From Leptolyngbya sp. SIOISBB (GTDB lineage: Bacteria > Cyanobacteriota > Cyanobacteriia > Phormidesmidales > Phormidesmidaceae), in NCBI GenBank assembly GCA_010671905.1, contig JAAHII010000001.1:3720001-3784000 (forward strand): a stretch of 64,000 nucleotides of DNA, written 5' to 3'. Shown one piece after another: positions 16,908 to 24,887 of this stretch; position 1 is the first letter of the stretch, and every line of letters begins with the position of its first letter. Both the position numbers and the translations under genes were made by a program. Under the pieces are notes generated by a model that had not been told where the DNA came from, did no database searches, and was given only the letters and a program-made list of their open reading frames with translations.

Positions 16908-18989
16908 CTAGGTGGCAAACACTGGCTCAACGCCCAGTTCGTGAAAGACAAAGGCATAAGTATCTGCTGTTTCCTCAATGCCCTTAGTCAGGCTGCTGGC
17001 ACCGTGGCCCGATTTCACCCCAATGCGAATCAGCGTCGGATGCTCGCCACTGTGACGCGCCTGCAACGTCGCCGCGTATTTGAAGGAATGGGCTGGCACC
17101 ACGCGATCGTCATGATCCGCAGTCACGATTAGTGTGGCGGGGTAAGGCACATCATCGCGAATGTTGTGTAGCGGTGAATAGTCGTAGAGATAGCCAAAGT
17201 CAGCTTCGTTGTCGCTGTTGCCATATTCGGCAGTCCAGTTCCAGCCGATGGTGAATTTGTGGAATCGCAGCATGTCCATCACGCCCACACCGGGCAGCGC
17301 TACGCGAAATAGATCAGGTCGCAGATTGATCACGGCTCCCATCAGTAAGCCGCCGTTAGATCGGCCCTCGATCGCCAGCTTGTGGGCATTGGTATAGCCC
17401 TCGCTAATTAAGTATTCCGCTGCGGCAATAAAGTCTTTGAAAGCTGTCGGGCGCTTTTCTCGAATGGCGGCTTCGTGCCAAGCGCGACCATACTCACCCC
17501 CGCCGCGAATGTTGGCGATCGCCAACAGCATCCCCTGTTCTAACAAGGCGACGTAGGCGGCGCGAAACGACGGTACGAGCGAGATGTTGAACCCCCCATA
17601 GGCATACAGATAAGTCGGCGTGTCGCCGTTGAATGTCAGCCCTTTTTTGTGAATCAAAAATAGCGGAATTTGAGTGCCATCAGTGCTGGGATAAAACACC
17701 TGTCGCGTTTCATACTGACTGGTGTCGAAGGCAATTTCGGGAGCCCGAAAAACGGTGGATGCCCCAGTGGCGATGTCGTAGCGATAAATGGTTGGCGGTG
17801 TCGTATGCGAGGTGAAAATGTAAAAGGTAAACTCGTCCTCTGGTTCTCCCTCAAAGCCGCCCACTGTGCCTAATCCCGGTAGCTCAATTGCCCGCTCTGG
17901 TGTGCCGTCAGGCAGATAAACATGGACGCGAGACGTGACGTCCTGGAGATAAGTGGCAAATAGCTTGCCTCCCACTAAGCTGACGCTGCGCAATGGCTCC
18001 GGCTTTTCGGGAATGATGGTTTGCCAGTTGTCGGGGGCGGGATTTTTAGGATCGATGAGGACGAGTTTGCGGTTAGGCGCGTTCTTGTTGGTAACAATGA
18101 GGATGCGATCGCCCACATTATCCACAGCGGCATAGGTCTCGTCGGTAATGGTGTCGATCAGCGGCGAGAACTCCGTTTCAGCAGCGGCTAAATCTTTTAC
18201 ATACAGGGCATTGCCCAGCTTACCCTGACCGCGATCGCTGATAGACAGCAGCAAAAATCGCTCATCCTCCGTGGCTCCCACAAAATAAAAGCGCAGGGGG
18301 TTTTGAGGATCTTCGTACACTAACTCATCCGCTGACTGGTCGGTACCCAGACGGTGGTAGTAAACCTTGTGAAACTCATTCAGTGACGACAGTTCTGCAC
18401 CGTCGGCAGGCGCATCGTATCGTTCGTAAAAGAACCCGTCCCCACACCAGGCTGGATAAGACACCTTGACCCACTCCAGGGTTTCCGGCAGGGACTCCCC
18501 GGTGTCTACCTGCAAAATGCGATACTTCTGCCAGTCAGAACTCCCCTCCGATAGCCCATACACAGCGTACTTGCCGTCCTTGGAGGGATTGAAGGCACTC
18601 AGCGTCGTGGTCTGATCGGCGGAAAACGTGTTGGGGTCAAGCAGCAGCCGGGGGGCGCCTGCGAGGCCATCCTGCACATAAACTACACTCTGCTCTTGCA
18701 AGCCATCATTCTTAAAGAAAAAGAAGCGATCGCCCCGCTTTTCAGGCGCTGAATAGCGGGGATAGTCCATGATTTCCAGCAGTCGTTGTTTGATGGCTCC
18801 CCGGTCGGGAATCTGTTCTAAATAGCTGAAAGTAACGTTATTCTGGGCCTCGACCCACGCAGCGGTTTCGTCAGAGCGATCGTCCTCTAACCAGCGATAG
18901 GGGTCGGGCACCTCAGTACCAAAGTAAGTGTCTACCTGGTCAACGGTAGCTGTTTGAGGGTAGTTCAGCTTGGATGGGGTGTTAGACAT
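16908..18989 (-). CDS. Prolyl oligopeptidase family serine peptidase (S9A)
   Basis: A 693-residue cytoplasmic peptidase that cleaves after proline in short peptides. The N-terminus (LNYPQTATVDQVDTYFG; DPYRWLEDDRSDETAAWV) is that of S9A enzymes, then comes a seven-bladed beta-propeller (about 75-430) and an alpha/beta-hydrolase domain. The catalytic triad is complete: Ser544 in GRSNGG, Asp627 in DHDDRVVP, His662 in SGHGAS. No signal peptide is present. The length is the usual one. It is leftward and separate from its neighbours; GGAG lies upstream of ATG 18989. Confidence 0.92.
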   Translation of the reverse strand: MSNTPSKLNYPQTATVDQVDTYFGTEVPDPYRWLEDDRSDETAAWVEAQNNVTFSYLEQIPDRGAIKQRLLEIMDYPRYSAPEKRGDRFFFFKNDGLQEQSVVYVQDGLAGAPRLLLDPNTFSADQTTTLSAFNPSKDGKYAVYGLSEGSSDWQKYRILQVDTGESLPETLEWVKVSYPAWCGDGFFYERYDAPADGAELSSLNEFHKVYYHRLGTDQSADELVYEDPQNPLRFYFVGATEDERFLLLSISDRGQGKLGNALYVKDLAAAETEFSPLIDTITDETYAAVDNVGDRILIVTNKNAPNRKLVLIDPKNPAPDNWQTIIPEKPEPLRSVSLVGGKLFATYLQDVTSRVHVYLPDGTPERAIELPGLGTVGGFEGEPEDEFTFYIFTSHTTPPTIYRYDIATGASTVFRAPEIAFDTSQYETRQVFYPSTDGTQIPLFLIHKKGLTFNGDTPTYLYAYGGFNISLVPSFRAAYVALLEQGMLLAIANIRGGGEYGRAWHEAAIREKRPTAFKDFIAAAEYLISEGYTNAHKLAIEGRSNGGLLMGAVINLRPDLFRVALPGVGVMDMLRFHKFTIGWNWTAEYGNSDNEADFGYLYDYSPLHNIRDDVPYPATLIVTADHDDRVVPAHSFKYAATLQARHSGEHPTLIRIGVKSGHGASSLTKGIEETADTYAFVFHELGVEPVFAT

Positions 18990-19200
18990 GGGGCGATTCT
19001 CCGCTGGGGCGATCGCTCTTCATTGTGCCTGAGGACTTCTCACACTGGAACCCTATGACCGGCTGATAAAATCGTCAATTGGGGAAAATTCAGGGCTCAG
19101 ATTCTCAGCGACTCGCATGCCAAGAGGGATAACGCCAGGACGTTTGAGTCGCTTTTCTGTGGGCACACTAAGCCAGAGGGTTGGCGAGAGCAAGAGTCGA

Positions 19201-19785
19201 ATGCCTTCTAAAAATCAACTACAAACCATACTCAAAGACAAGTATGGCATCAACAAAAATATTACTCAGTCTCTAACCTTTGAAGACTGTGAAAGTCTTC
19301 TATTAACGCTGCAAAGTCAACCAGAGACCGCTAAATTGGTTGAGTCTTTCATCAACAAAAATGGTGAGTTGGCACAGAGCAATCGGTCGCTTGGTCAACG
19401 TCGCCAGCAGGCAGAGAAAAAATTTGCACGGTTACAGGTGGAGACTGAGCAGCTAGAGCAATCCATTGCCAAACTTGAACAGAGAAATAACAACTTAGGA
19501 GATCGCAAATCCCAGCTTTCTGAAGAGCAGCAAGCTCTAGAATCCCAAATTCAAGCACTGGCGGCCCAAAATCAGCGGCTCAACGCTAAAGTCAGCAATC
19601 TGGGCGATCGCAACGAAGAGTTGATTGAAGCGAATGATGAACTCAAACGAGATAACAAAGAACTCAAGAACTTGGTCGATCAAATTCGTTTACGCTTAGC
19701 TCGCGATATGAATTCGCTGCTGCAGTATGAAGATAGCGAACTCCGCAAGGCTATGATTCGGTTATTGCGCTGGACTTTGGGGTAA
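19201..19785 (+). CDS. Coiled-coil protein, unknown function
   Basis: A 194-residue protein. An N-terminal globular part (about 1-65; MPSKNQLQTILKDKYGI) is followed by a long heptad coiled coil (about 70-165, rich in L, E, Q, N with NNLGDRK/SNLGDRN repeats) and a short C-terminal helix (ELRKAMIRLLRWTLG). The start at ATG 19201 is preferred; a longer frame to 19117 adds a low-complexity leader. It is the first of three rightward genes ending with an HNH nuclease, with only 12 bases to the second. No family name was recognised. Confidence 0.65.
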   Translation: MPSKNQLQTILKDKYGINKNITQSLTFEDCESLLLTLQSQPETAKLVESFINKNGELAQSNRSLGQRRQQAEKKFARLQVETEQLEQSIAKLEQRNNNLGDRKSQLSEEQQALESQIQALAAQNQRLNAKVSNLGDRNEELIEANDELKRDNKELKNLVDQIRLRLARDMNSLLQYEDSELRKAMIRLLRWTLG

Positions 19786-19797
19786 ACAGAAGTCAAG

Positions 19798-20214
19798 ATG
19801 GCCAGCAAACAGCACAAAAAACGCCTGTTTAGCGGTATGGGATATCGGGCAGTGCAGCGATCGAATTCCCATCGCAGAAGCCAATTGCCGAAACGCCAAC
19901 AACAATGGTTGAAAGAAAATCGTTATCGCAATGTCGGTTGGGATAATGTCATCCAGCTTTATCAAAAAATCAACGACTTACTAGCATCCTCTAATGCCGA
20001 TGAGCCCACTTTAGAGGAGCTGTTCTTAACAGCTGATCGCATCGGGCAAAAATATCAATCAACTGAGGAAATTTCGGCCTTCAATCAAGCGCTGAGCAAC
20101 GAAGTTGAAAACATTGCGAAGCAAATAGATCAACAATTTCCAGATGACGAGTTGGAACAGGTCGATTACAGCCAGTCTACAGGGCGCGCTACGCGAAAGC
20201 GTCACCGGCGGTGA
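19798..20214 (+). CDS. Conserved hypothetical protein, basic N-terminus
   Basis: A 138-residue protein with a basic head (KQHKKRLFSGMGYRAVQRSN; LPKRQQQWLKENRYRNVGW) that could bind nucleic acid and an acidic, helical middle (PTLEELFLTADRIG; NEVENIAKQIDQQFPDDELE). No enzyme motif was seen. It lies 12 bases after the coiled-coil gene and 43 bases before the HNH gene, so it is the middle of a probable operon. The extreme 3' end (GGGCGCGCTACGCGAAAGCG) looks like a dispersed cyanobacterial palindromic repeat that has been absorbed into the reading frame, giving a basic RATRKRHRR tail. Confidence 0.55.
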   Translation: MASKQHKKRLFSGMGYRAVQRSNSHRRSQLPKRQQQWLKENRYRNVGWDNVIQLYQKINDLLASSNADEPTLEELFLTADRIGQKYQSTEEISAFNQALSNEVENIAKQIDQQFPDDELEQVDYSQSTGRATRKRHRR

Positions 20215-20257
20215 ACGCAAGCTTGACTAACTGATAGTGGGAGCGATCGCAATATTT

Positions 20258-20701
20258 ATGACAGACGATAAGACTTTACAAGAACTCGTTGAACAAGCTG
20301 AGAAAGTCGGCAACAAACGCTATCACAAACTCACCCAACAAGATTTTGAAAATTATCGCAAGTTTGATTATTGGCGCTATATCAACGGCGATAGCGAATG
20401 TGGTACGACCACAGAAAGTCAACAGTGGGTCAGAGAAAACTCGGAATATCACTGCCCGGTGTGCGGTCAACGATATCGCGATCGCAGCGGTCGCAGTATC
20501 GATCATAAACTCCCTCGTGCTCAATATCCTTGGCTATCGATGGACTTTAGGAATCTCTGGGTAATTTGCCATCACTGTAACCAAGAAAAAGGCGAGCGTC
20601 ATTGGTATGAATATGAGCGCTACATGCTAGCACAACATCCCAACCGCTATCCGGACATTGTTTTTGCCCGCCCTAGACAGTTGCTAAAAACCTTGAGGTA
20701 A
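20258..20701 (+). CDS. HNH endonuclease
   Basis: A 147-residue HNH nuclease. The zinc ribbon is formed by CPVCG and CHHCN pairs, and the metal-binding DHKLPRAQYPW plus the NLWVICHHCNQEKG segment give the H-N-H core. ATG 20258 is chosen; a frame from 20237 runs through a HIP1 site. Stand-alone HNH proteins are found in restriction, in mobile elements and in repair, and sequence alone does not decide. It closes a rightward trio with a coiled-coil protein and a basic unknown protein, and it is convergent with pcxA. Confidence 0.82.
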   Translation: MTDDKTLQELVEQAEKVGNKRYHKLTQQDFENYRKFDYWRYINGDSECGTTTESQQWVRENSEYHCPVCGQRYRDRSGRSIDHKLPRAQYPWLSMDFRNLWVICHHCNQEKGERHWYEYERYMLAQHPNRYPDIVFARPRQLLKTLR

Positions 20702-20716
20702 TCGCATTGACTCCCT

Positions 20717-20822
20717 GATATAGCAATCCTGCATGAACCGTGAAGAACCTTATGGTAATCGTCTTGTTGGCACGGGATCTTGCCCGTTTTACCTTCATGC
20801 ATCAATTCGGATCGCTATATCT
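20717..20822. repeat. 106-bp inverted-repeat element between convergent genes
   Basis: The outer arms GATATAGC (20717-20724) and GCTATATC (20815-20822) are perfect, and an inner pair TGCATGAA (20730-20737) and TTCATGCA (20795-20802) is also perfect; the centre holds ACGGG/CCCGT. The ends resemble those of the 105-bp repeats at 33.2 and 56.5 kb (ATAGCA...TGCTAT), but the interior differs. It is MITE-like and may also act as a bidirectional terminator for the HNH and pcxA genes. Confidence 0.6.
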
Positions 20823-20889
20823 TGGCATGGTGTCAACCTATCTGATTAGGTCTATAAGACAAGATTGTGGGTAATTTCGGGACTTTCTC

Positions 20890-22191
20890 TTATGTATTCA
20901 TGCGCTCGTAGATCGCAGAGGTGGCCGGTGAGTAGCGAGTTAAGAAATTGAAAATCCAAAACTTGATGCAGGCATCAATAATGACTGGCACAGTGGCAAT
21001 AAAACCGTTGATAAAAAACTGATTTTCGGGAACGCCAAAGTGTTGAAACGTGGCGACCAGAATGACTTCCCACCCTTCGGCAGAGTGGAAACCAACAAAA
21101 ATATCAGTAACCAAAATAAAGAGAAAAACTTTGACTGGATCACGCAGATTGATAAAGGTGCGGCTAGAGACAGTGCGGATCAGGGTGACCTGACGCCGCC
21201 CGATGAGGAATAGCACTACTACCGAGAGGAAGGCTAATAAATCAGCGAGCAAATTTTTTAAGCCGTTGAGTTCTTCTTCCCGCGCTTCGCGCCAAATATC
21301 AAAAGCGGCTTCTTGCAGATATTCTTGCCGTCTTTCGTCATCCATATCATCGTAGTAGCCGAGTAGAGTGGCCACTTCTAGCTTCTCTTTGGCAAACAGA
21401 TAGTCGCGGGCAAACTCATCTTGAATCTCTTCATTCAGGGCGATTTCGGTAGGGTTGCGATCGCTATAAGTTCCTAACAACGGCTCGAAAATGAGGTTTT
21501 TCGTCAAAATTTGTACCGATAGCGGAATGATCAGCAACACGGCTAGCCACCGGAGTGCAATTCGGGTTTGTTTGCGCTGCAATCGCAGGGTGTCGATAAT
21601 CTGCTGCTCATACTCGGCGGTGGATTCTTTATTAGGCGATCGCAACCGTGGCAGTAACTTTTCGCGCTGGCGATCGCTGTCCATTTCCAAGGCGGGCATA
21701 TCAAGGGTTAGATCGCGAGCAGGGCGCGGTTCCCCCGCGTCTGTAGCAGACATCAGTGCTTCGTCAACGGCAAAAAAGTTGGCTAAATTACCTTCCCCAC
21801 GATATTTGGCGATCACCGACTCGATAAATTCCAACTTATCTAGCACCGGTTGCCGCTGCGCTTCCTCGTCTGTTGCTGCGGGTTCTGTTTCCGATAAGGT
21901 GGCTGTGTCTCGCGCTTCGGGTTCAGCCGTTTGAGACTCAAACAAAAAACTGTTGGCTTTGAATTGAGTGAGATTCAAGCGAATTTTGAGGAGCTGGCGA
22001 TCGCGCAGACTGCACGCATAATCAATCACCGTCTTACTTTTGTCGGCACTCTCCCCGATTTTTTGCCCAGCAAACAGTTCGTCTTCTAGCTTTCGAATGG
22101 TCAGCGCCCCTTCATAGGCGGCATTCAGCGCTTTTTCTCGCCGTTGAGAAAACCAGTTCAAAACTTGAGCCGAAGCATCCCGGAATTCCAT
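20890..22191 (-). CDS. pcxA: Proton extrusion protein PcxA (CemA family)
   Basis: A 433-residue inner-membrane protein of the CemA/PcxA family, needed in cyanobacteria for light-driven proton extrusion and linked to CO2 uptake. The soluble N-terminal half (about 1-215) contains the acidic, variable linker typical of the cyanobacterial form. The C-terminal half has four transmembrane segments (about 216-236, 305-330, 350-370, 395-420), with the family blocks RWLAVLLIIPLSVQILTKN, ALNEEIQDEFARDYLFAKE and RDPVKVFLFILVTDIFVGFHSAEGW (read in parts). GAAAGG lies seven bases before ATG 22191. It is divergent from the DUF1269 gene across a 644-base region rich in palindromes. Confidence 0.9.
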   Translation of the reverse strand: MEFRDASAQVLNWFSQRREKALNAAYEGALTIRKLEDELFAGQKIGESADKSKTVIDYACSLRDRQLLKIRLNLTQFKANSFLFESQTAEPEARDTATLSETEPAATDEEAQRQPVLDKLEFIESVIAKYRGEGNLANFFAVDEALMSATDAGEPRPARDLTLDMPALEMDSDRQREKLLPRLRSPNKESTAEYEQQIIDTLRLQRKQTRIALRWLAVLLIIPLSVQILTKNLIFEPLLGTYSDRNPTEIALNEEIQDEFARDYLFAKEKLEVATLLGYYDDMDDERRQEYLQEAAFDIWREAREEELNGLKNLLADLLAFLSVVVLFLIGRRQVTLIRTVSSRTFINLRDPVKVFLFILVTDIFVGFHSAEGWEVILVATFQHFGVPENQFFINGFIATVPVIIDACIKFWIFNFLTRYSPATSAIYERMNT

Positions 22192-22445
22192 AGTGTGCCT
22201 TTCAGTTCTCTCCGCCTAAGAGCCAGTCATAAAGAACGACCCCCTCAAAATATAGGCACTGAAGGAGAATCTTGATCAAAAACTCAACATCATTCGCTGT
22301 TTTGCGGGCTGACAACCCCCAGATCAGCATGGAGAACTGAGCCAGACACTGGATGTTCTCTACCCTGAAGAGAGTTCACGGTTGGCCATTTCACCCGTGC
22401 TCTCGGCCCTTAAATTACGAGAAAAAGTAACGGATCATGTCCTCC

Positions 22446-22473
22446 GCATGTTGCTGTGATCACAGCGACATGC
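22446..22473. promoter_or_regulatory. 28-bp near-perfect palindrome, possible operator
   Basis: GCATGTTGCTGTGA (22446-22459) abuts TCACAGCGACATGC (22460-22473); the arms differ at one position and there is no loop, so DNA binding by a dimer is more likely than an RNA hairpin. The centre TGTGATCACA has CRP-like half-sites, but without the 6-base spacer of a CRP site. It is 255 bases upstream of pcxA and 363 upstream of the DUF1269 gene. Confidence 0.45.
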
Positions 22474-22524
22474 TTGCAACCAGAAGGGAATAGATGCTTG
22501 TCATCTCTTCTAATCCTGACAAGT

Positions 22525-22646
22525 GCTAGGGCCTGTCATCCGGTCCCGGTCAACCCCTTTCAGCAAAGGAACGACAGCCCCTAGCCTATGGAATGAATGC
22601 GGGCGCGGAAATGCTTGCTCCCAAAGGCTTCTGGGATTAATTGATG
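22525..22646 (+). repeat. Dispersed repeat family 2, uninterrupted copy
   Basis: About 120 bases nearly identical in pattern to 37162-37277 plus 38426-38431. The left part is a hairpin with 12-base arms and one mismatch (CTAGGGCCTGTC at 22526-22537; GACAGCCCCTAG at 22573-22584), with an inner CCTTT-CAGC-AAAGG stem-loop; the right part has TGAATGCGGGCGCGG and ends CTGGGATTAATTGATG. This copy shows the target before insertion of the IS at 37.3 kb. Confidence 0.75.
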
Positions 22647-22712
22647 ATGTGCCCTAGGGCAATCTCAGCAACTACTAAGTTCTTTATTCGGTTCTTAATT
22701 TAAGTTACCTAA

Positions 22713-22780
22713 GATGCAATTTGCTTTAGATAGGCAAAGTCCTTTAGGATGCAGTTTGCTTAGCGGGACAAAGCCCTTTA
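22713..22780 (+). repeat. Two-unit tandem repeat upstream of DUF1269 gene
   Basis: GATGCAATTTGCTTTAG...AAAGTCCTTTA (22713-22746) is followed at once by GATGCAGTTTGCTTAG...AAAGCCCTTTA (22748-22780). The units are ~34 and 33 bases and about three-quarters identical. They run into the palindrome at 22773-22788. Confidence 0.65.
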
Positions 22781-22788
22781 TAAAGGGC
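22773..22788. promoter_or_regulatory. Perfect 16-bp palindrome GCCCTTTATAAAGGGC
   Basis: Self-complementary without a loop, 47 bases before the DUF1269 ATG and so in the promoter or leader region. The second tandem unit ends inside it. It could be an operator or a short RNA hairpin. Confidence 0.45.
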
Positions 22789-22835
22789 AGACTAAAACGA
22801 CTCATTGAACCGTATTACTGAGGAAAGGTTGAACC

Positions 22836-23327
22836 ATGGCTGACTTGACTGTTTGGAAATTTGCGAGTCCTGATGGTGCTGAGAGTGTACTGACCAAGCT
22901 GGCAGATCTGCAAAAGCAACACTTAATTGATATTAAAGACGCGGCAATTGTTACCTGGGCACCAGGTAAGAAAAAGCCCAAAACTAAGCAGGCACTGCCT
23001 CTAACTAGCCTTGGTGCTTTAGACGGGGCTTTTTGGGGAATGTTATTTGGCTTGATTTTCTTTGTTCCGTTATTTGGCGCCGCTGTCGGTGCCATCACCG
23101 GGGCTCTATCCGGCCATTTTCAGGATTACGGTATTAATGATGATTTCATCAAAGAAGTGCGTGACAAGGTGACGGAAGGCACCTCGGCACTATTTTTATT
23201 GACTGAAAGTGTCACCCTTGACAAGGTCGAAGAGGCGGTTAAAGCGGATGCGCCTGAACTTATTCAGTCCAACTTGACTAAAGAGCAAGAAGCAACCCTC
23301 AAAGAGCATTTCAGTGCTGCTGAATAA
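22836..23327 (+). CDS. DUF1269 family membrane protein
   Basis: A 163-residue protein that matches the DUF1269 pattern: an N-terminal soluble part (MADLTVWKFASPDGAESVL; IKDAAIVTW; KPKTKQ), a glycine-rich hydrophobic hairpin (about 67-97, ALDGAFWGMLFGLIFFVPLFG then GAITGALSGHF), and a C-terminal domain (VTEGTSALFLLTES). The family is found in many bacteria and is often stress-linked, with unknown activity. TGAGGAAAGG lies before ATG 22836. Its upstream region carries the tandem repeat and palindromes, which suggests tight regulation. Confidence 0.85.
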   Translation: MADLTVWKFASPDGAESVLTKLADLQKQHLIDIKDAAIVTWAPGKKKPKTKQALPLTSLGALDGAFWGMLFGLIFFVPLFGAAVGAITGALSGHFQDYGINDDFIKEVRDKVTEGTSALFLLTESVTLDKVEEAVKADAPELIQSNLTKEQEATLKEHFSAAE

Positions 23328-23720
23328 TTGAGGTATACGTTCGTCAATTGCGATTGCCCCATCTCCCTTTCATACTAATCCTAAGGTCTGCGAGCTAACT
23401 GGTCGCAGTATCTAGAGTGGTTTTTGAAAACAACGTGTATGGGTCGTTGGGCGATCGCATTTCAGCCTTGAGGAAGGCCGAGTGTTCCACCATCCATCCA
23501 TCAGTAAATTCAGGCTCGGATTGGTTTCAGCAAGTGCTTTTTGAGACATTTAAACGCTATTGCTAGGCACAATTTATGGGATGAGATTGATGCTGAGCCT
23601 TTGTCCCGCTCAATCCTAGACATAAAAGAGTGGTGGGCTACTGCACAGTAACTTCACCTAATCACCTAATGCCAGAGGTTATATTTTAAGCATTAGTATT
23701 TTTTAATCTATCTTTGCCCC
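23328..23720. other. Intergenic region, no gene seen
   Basis: 393 bases between the DUF1269 gene and the outer-membrane barrel gene. A weak AATTGA/TCAATT pair lies just after the DUF1269 stop. The last 60 bases are AT-rich and probably hold the barrel gene promoter, but no clear consensus boxes are visible. Confidence 0.5.
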
Positions 23721-24842
23721 ATGAAGTATCCCCAGCTGTTTCTATTACCGTTTGCAGCGCTCTCCTGGACGGTGGTTATGACTCCAGAGGCTCAGGCATC
23801 GGTGTCAACGCTAGTCAAATCTGATATACAAAAGACCGAGTCCAAATTGACGTCTGCTGGAGCAAATTATTCCATCCCGCGATCGCCTGCTGTCAACATT
23901 AGTCAAACCCTCGGAACTGAGGGCTCTTCGTCCCACTCGACGACAGTTGCGGACACTGAGGCGATCTCTTTAGAAACCGAGTCTGCAAGCACCCCTGTTA
24001 CCTCTGAAGGGATACCGGTAACGCCAGTGGGGGCAGTGAATTTGGAGGCTGCTGCCGCTGCCGTTACTCCAGTCACCGACGCCGACACCCTAACCGTTGT
24101 GGAACTTGTAGAGCCCGGTACAGGGAATGCTTGGTTGCCAGCGCAATCAGCCAGCGCCTTAACCAATGGCGACATGAATCTTGCCCAAGCGGCCCCGGTT
24201 CGTCAGAGTACGTCAGGTTGGTACGTAGCATTGGCACCAGAAGTCGTTTTTGGCTACGACATCGATCTGGATGGCGATGACGTGACTATTCCGGTGGTGC
24301 CAGCACCGGGCCTGCCCCCGATTGGTACCGCCACCGTCCCCGTAGACGTGTCTATCGACACTGACACCGGCTTTGGCATTAATGGAGCGGTGGGGTATCG
24401 CTTTGACAATGTGCGAGCCGAATTCGAAGTTGGCTACAACAACAATAGCGTTGACAGTATCACCGTGAATGATGTTGACACATCTGTAGACGGTGATATC
24501 GGCAATTGGAAGTTTTTGATTAACGGCTATTACGACTTTCCGACTAACAGCCGCTTTAGCCCCTATTTAGGGGGCGGGATCGGCGTTGCGATTTTGTCTG
24601 CCAACGATGTCTCAGCGACAGTCCCTAATCTAGGGGAGGTCGACATTGATGACTCAAGTGCGAGTTTTCTGTTCCAGTTCAAGGCTGGAGCGGGTTACGA
24701 CATTACCGAAACTCTGAATGCGTTTCTGGGCTATCGCTTGATGGGGATTCCTGGGCAAAGTTTTGAGGTGCTCGATGCGGATCTCGATGCGGATACGCTG
24801 TTTATTCACTCGCTGCAACTCGGGGTTCGTTACGAGTTTTAA
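23721..24842 (+). CDS. Outer-membrane beta-barrel protein
   Basis: A 373-residue exported protein. A Sec signal (MKYPQLFLLPFAALSW, cleavage near PEAQAS) leads into a low-complexity T/S/A/V/E-rich linker (about 28-155), then an eight-strand-type beta-barrel (about 165-373) of the OMP_b-brl/OmpA-like class. Alternating strands are visible (WYVALAPEVVFGYDIDL, GFGINGAVGYRF, VRAEFEVGYNNNSV, FSPYLGGGIGVAIL, FKAGAGYDITETLNAFLGYRL), and the protein ends in LGVRYEF, with the C-terminal Phe used by the BAM machinery. The ligand or role is unknown. It is convergent with the large fusion gene, 45 bases apart. Confidence 0.82.
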   Translation: MKYPQLFLLPFAALSWTVVMTPEAQASVSTLVKSDIQKTESKLTSAGANYSIPRSPAVNISQTLGTEGSSSHSTTVADTEAISLETESASTPVTSEGIPVTPVGAVNLEAAAAAVTPVTDADTLTVVELVEPGTGNAWLPAQSASALTNGDMNLAQAAPVRQSTSGWYVALAPEVVFGYDIDLDGDDVTIPVVPAPGLPPIGTATVPVDVSIDTDTGFGINGAVGYRFDNVRAEFEVGYNNNSVDSITVNDVDTSVDGDIGNWKFLINGYYDFPTNSRFSPYLGGGIGVAILSANDVSATVPNLGEVDIDDSSASFLFQFKAGAGYDITETLNAFLGYRLMGIPGQSFEVLDADLDADTLFIHSLQLGVRYEF

Positions 24843-24887
24843 GGAGCGCTGAGTATTCTGCTAGTCACCCTCTCGCTTTGCTCGATC

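Larger units (their letters stand above)
22192..22835. other. Repeat- and palindrome-rich divergent intergenic region
   Basis: No gene was seen in 644 bases between the starts of pcxA (leftward) and the DUF1269 gene (rightward). In order it holds a 28-bp near-perfect palindrome, a copy of a dispersed repeat also present at 37.2 kb, a two-unit tandem repeat and a 16-bp perfect palindrome. Each is listed separately. Confidence 0.7.

Noticed and set aside
22455-22464. CRP-type site TGTGATCACA
   Set aside because: CRP half-sites need a 6-base spacer; here they abut, so the palindrome is listed as an operator of unknown factor.
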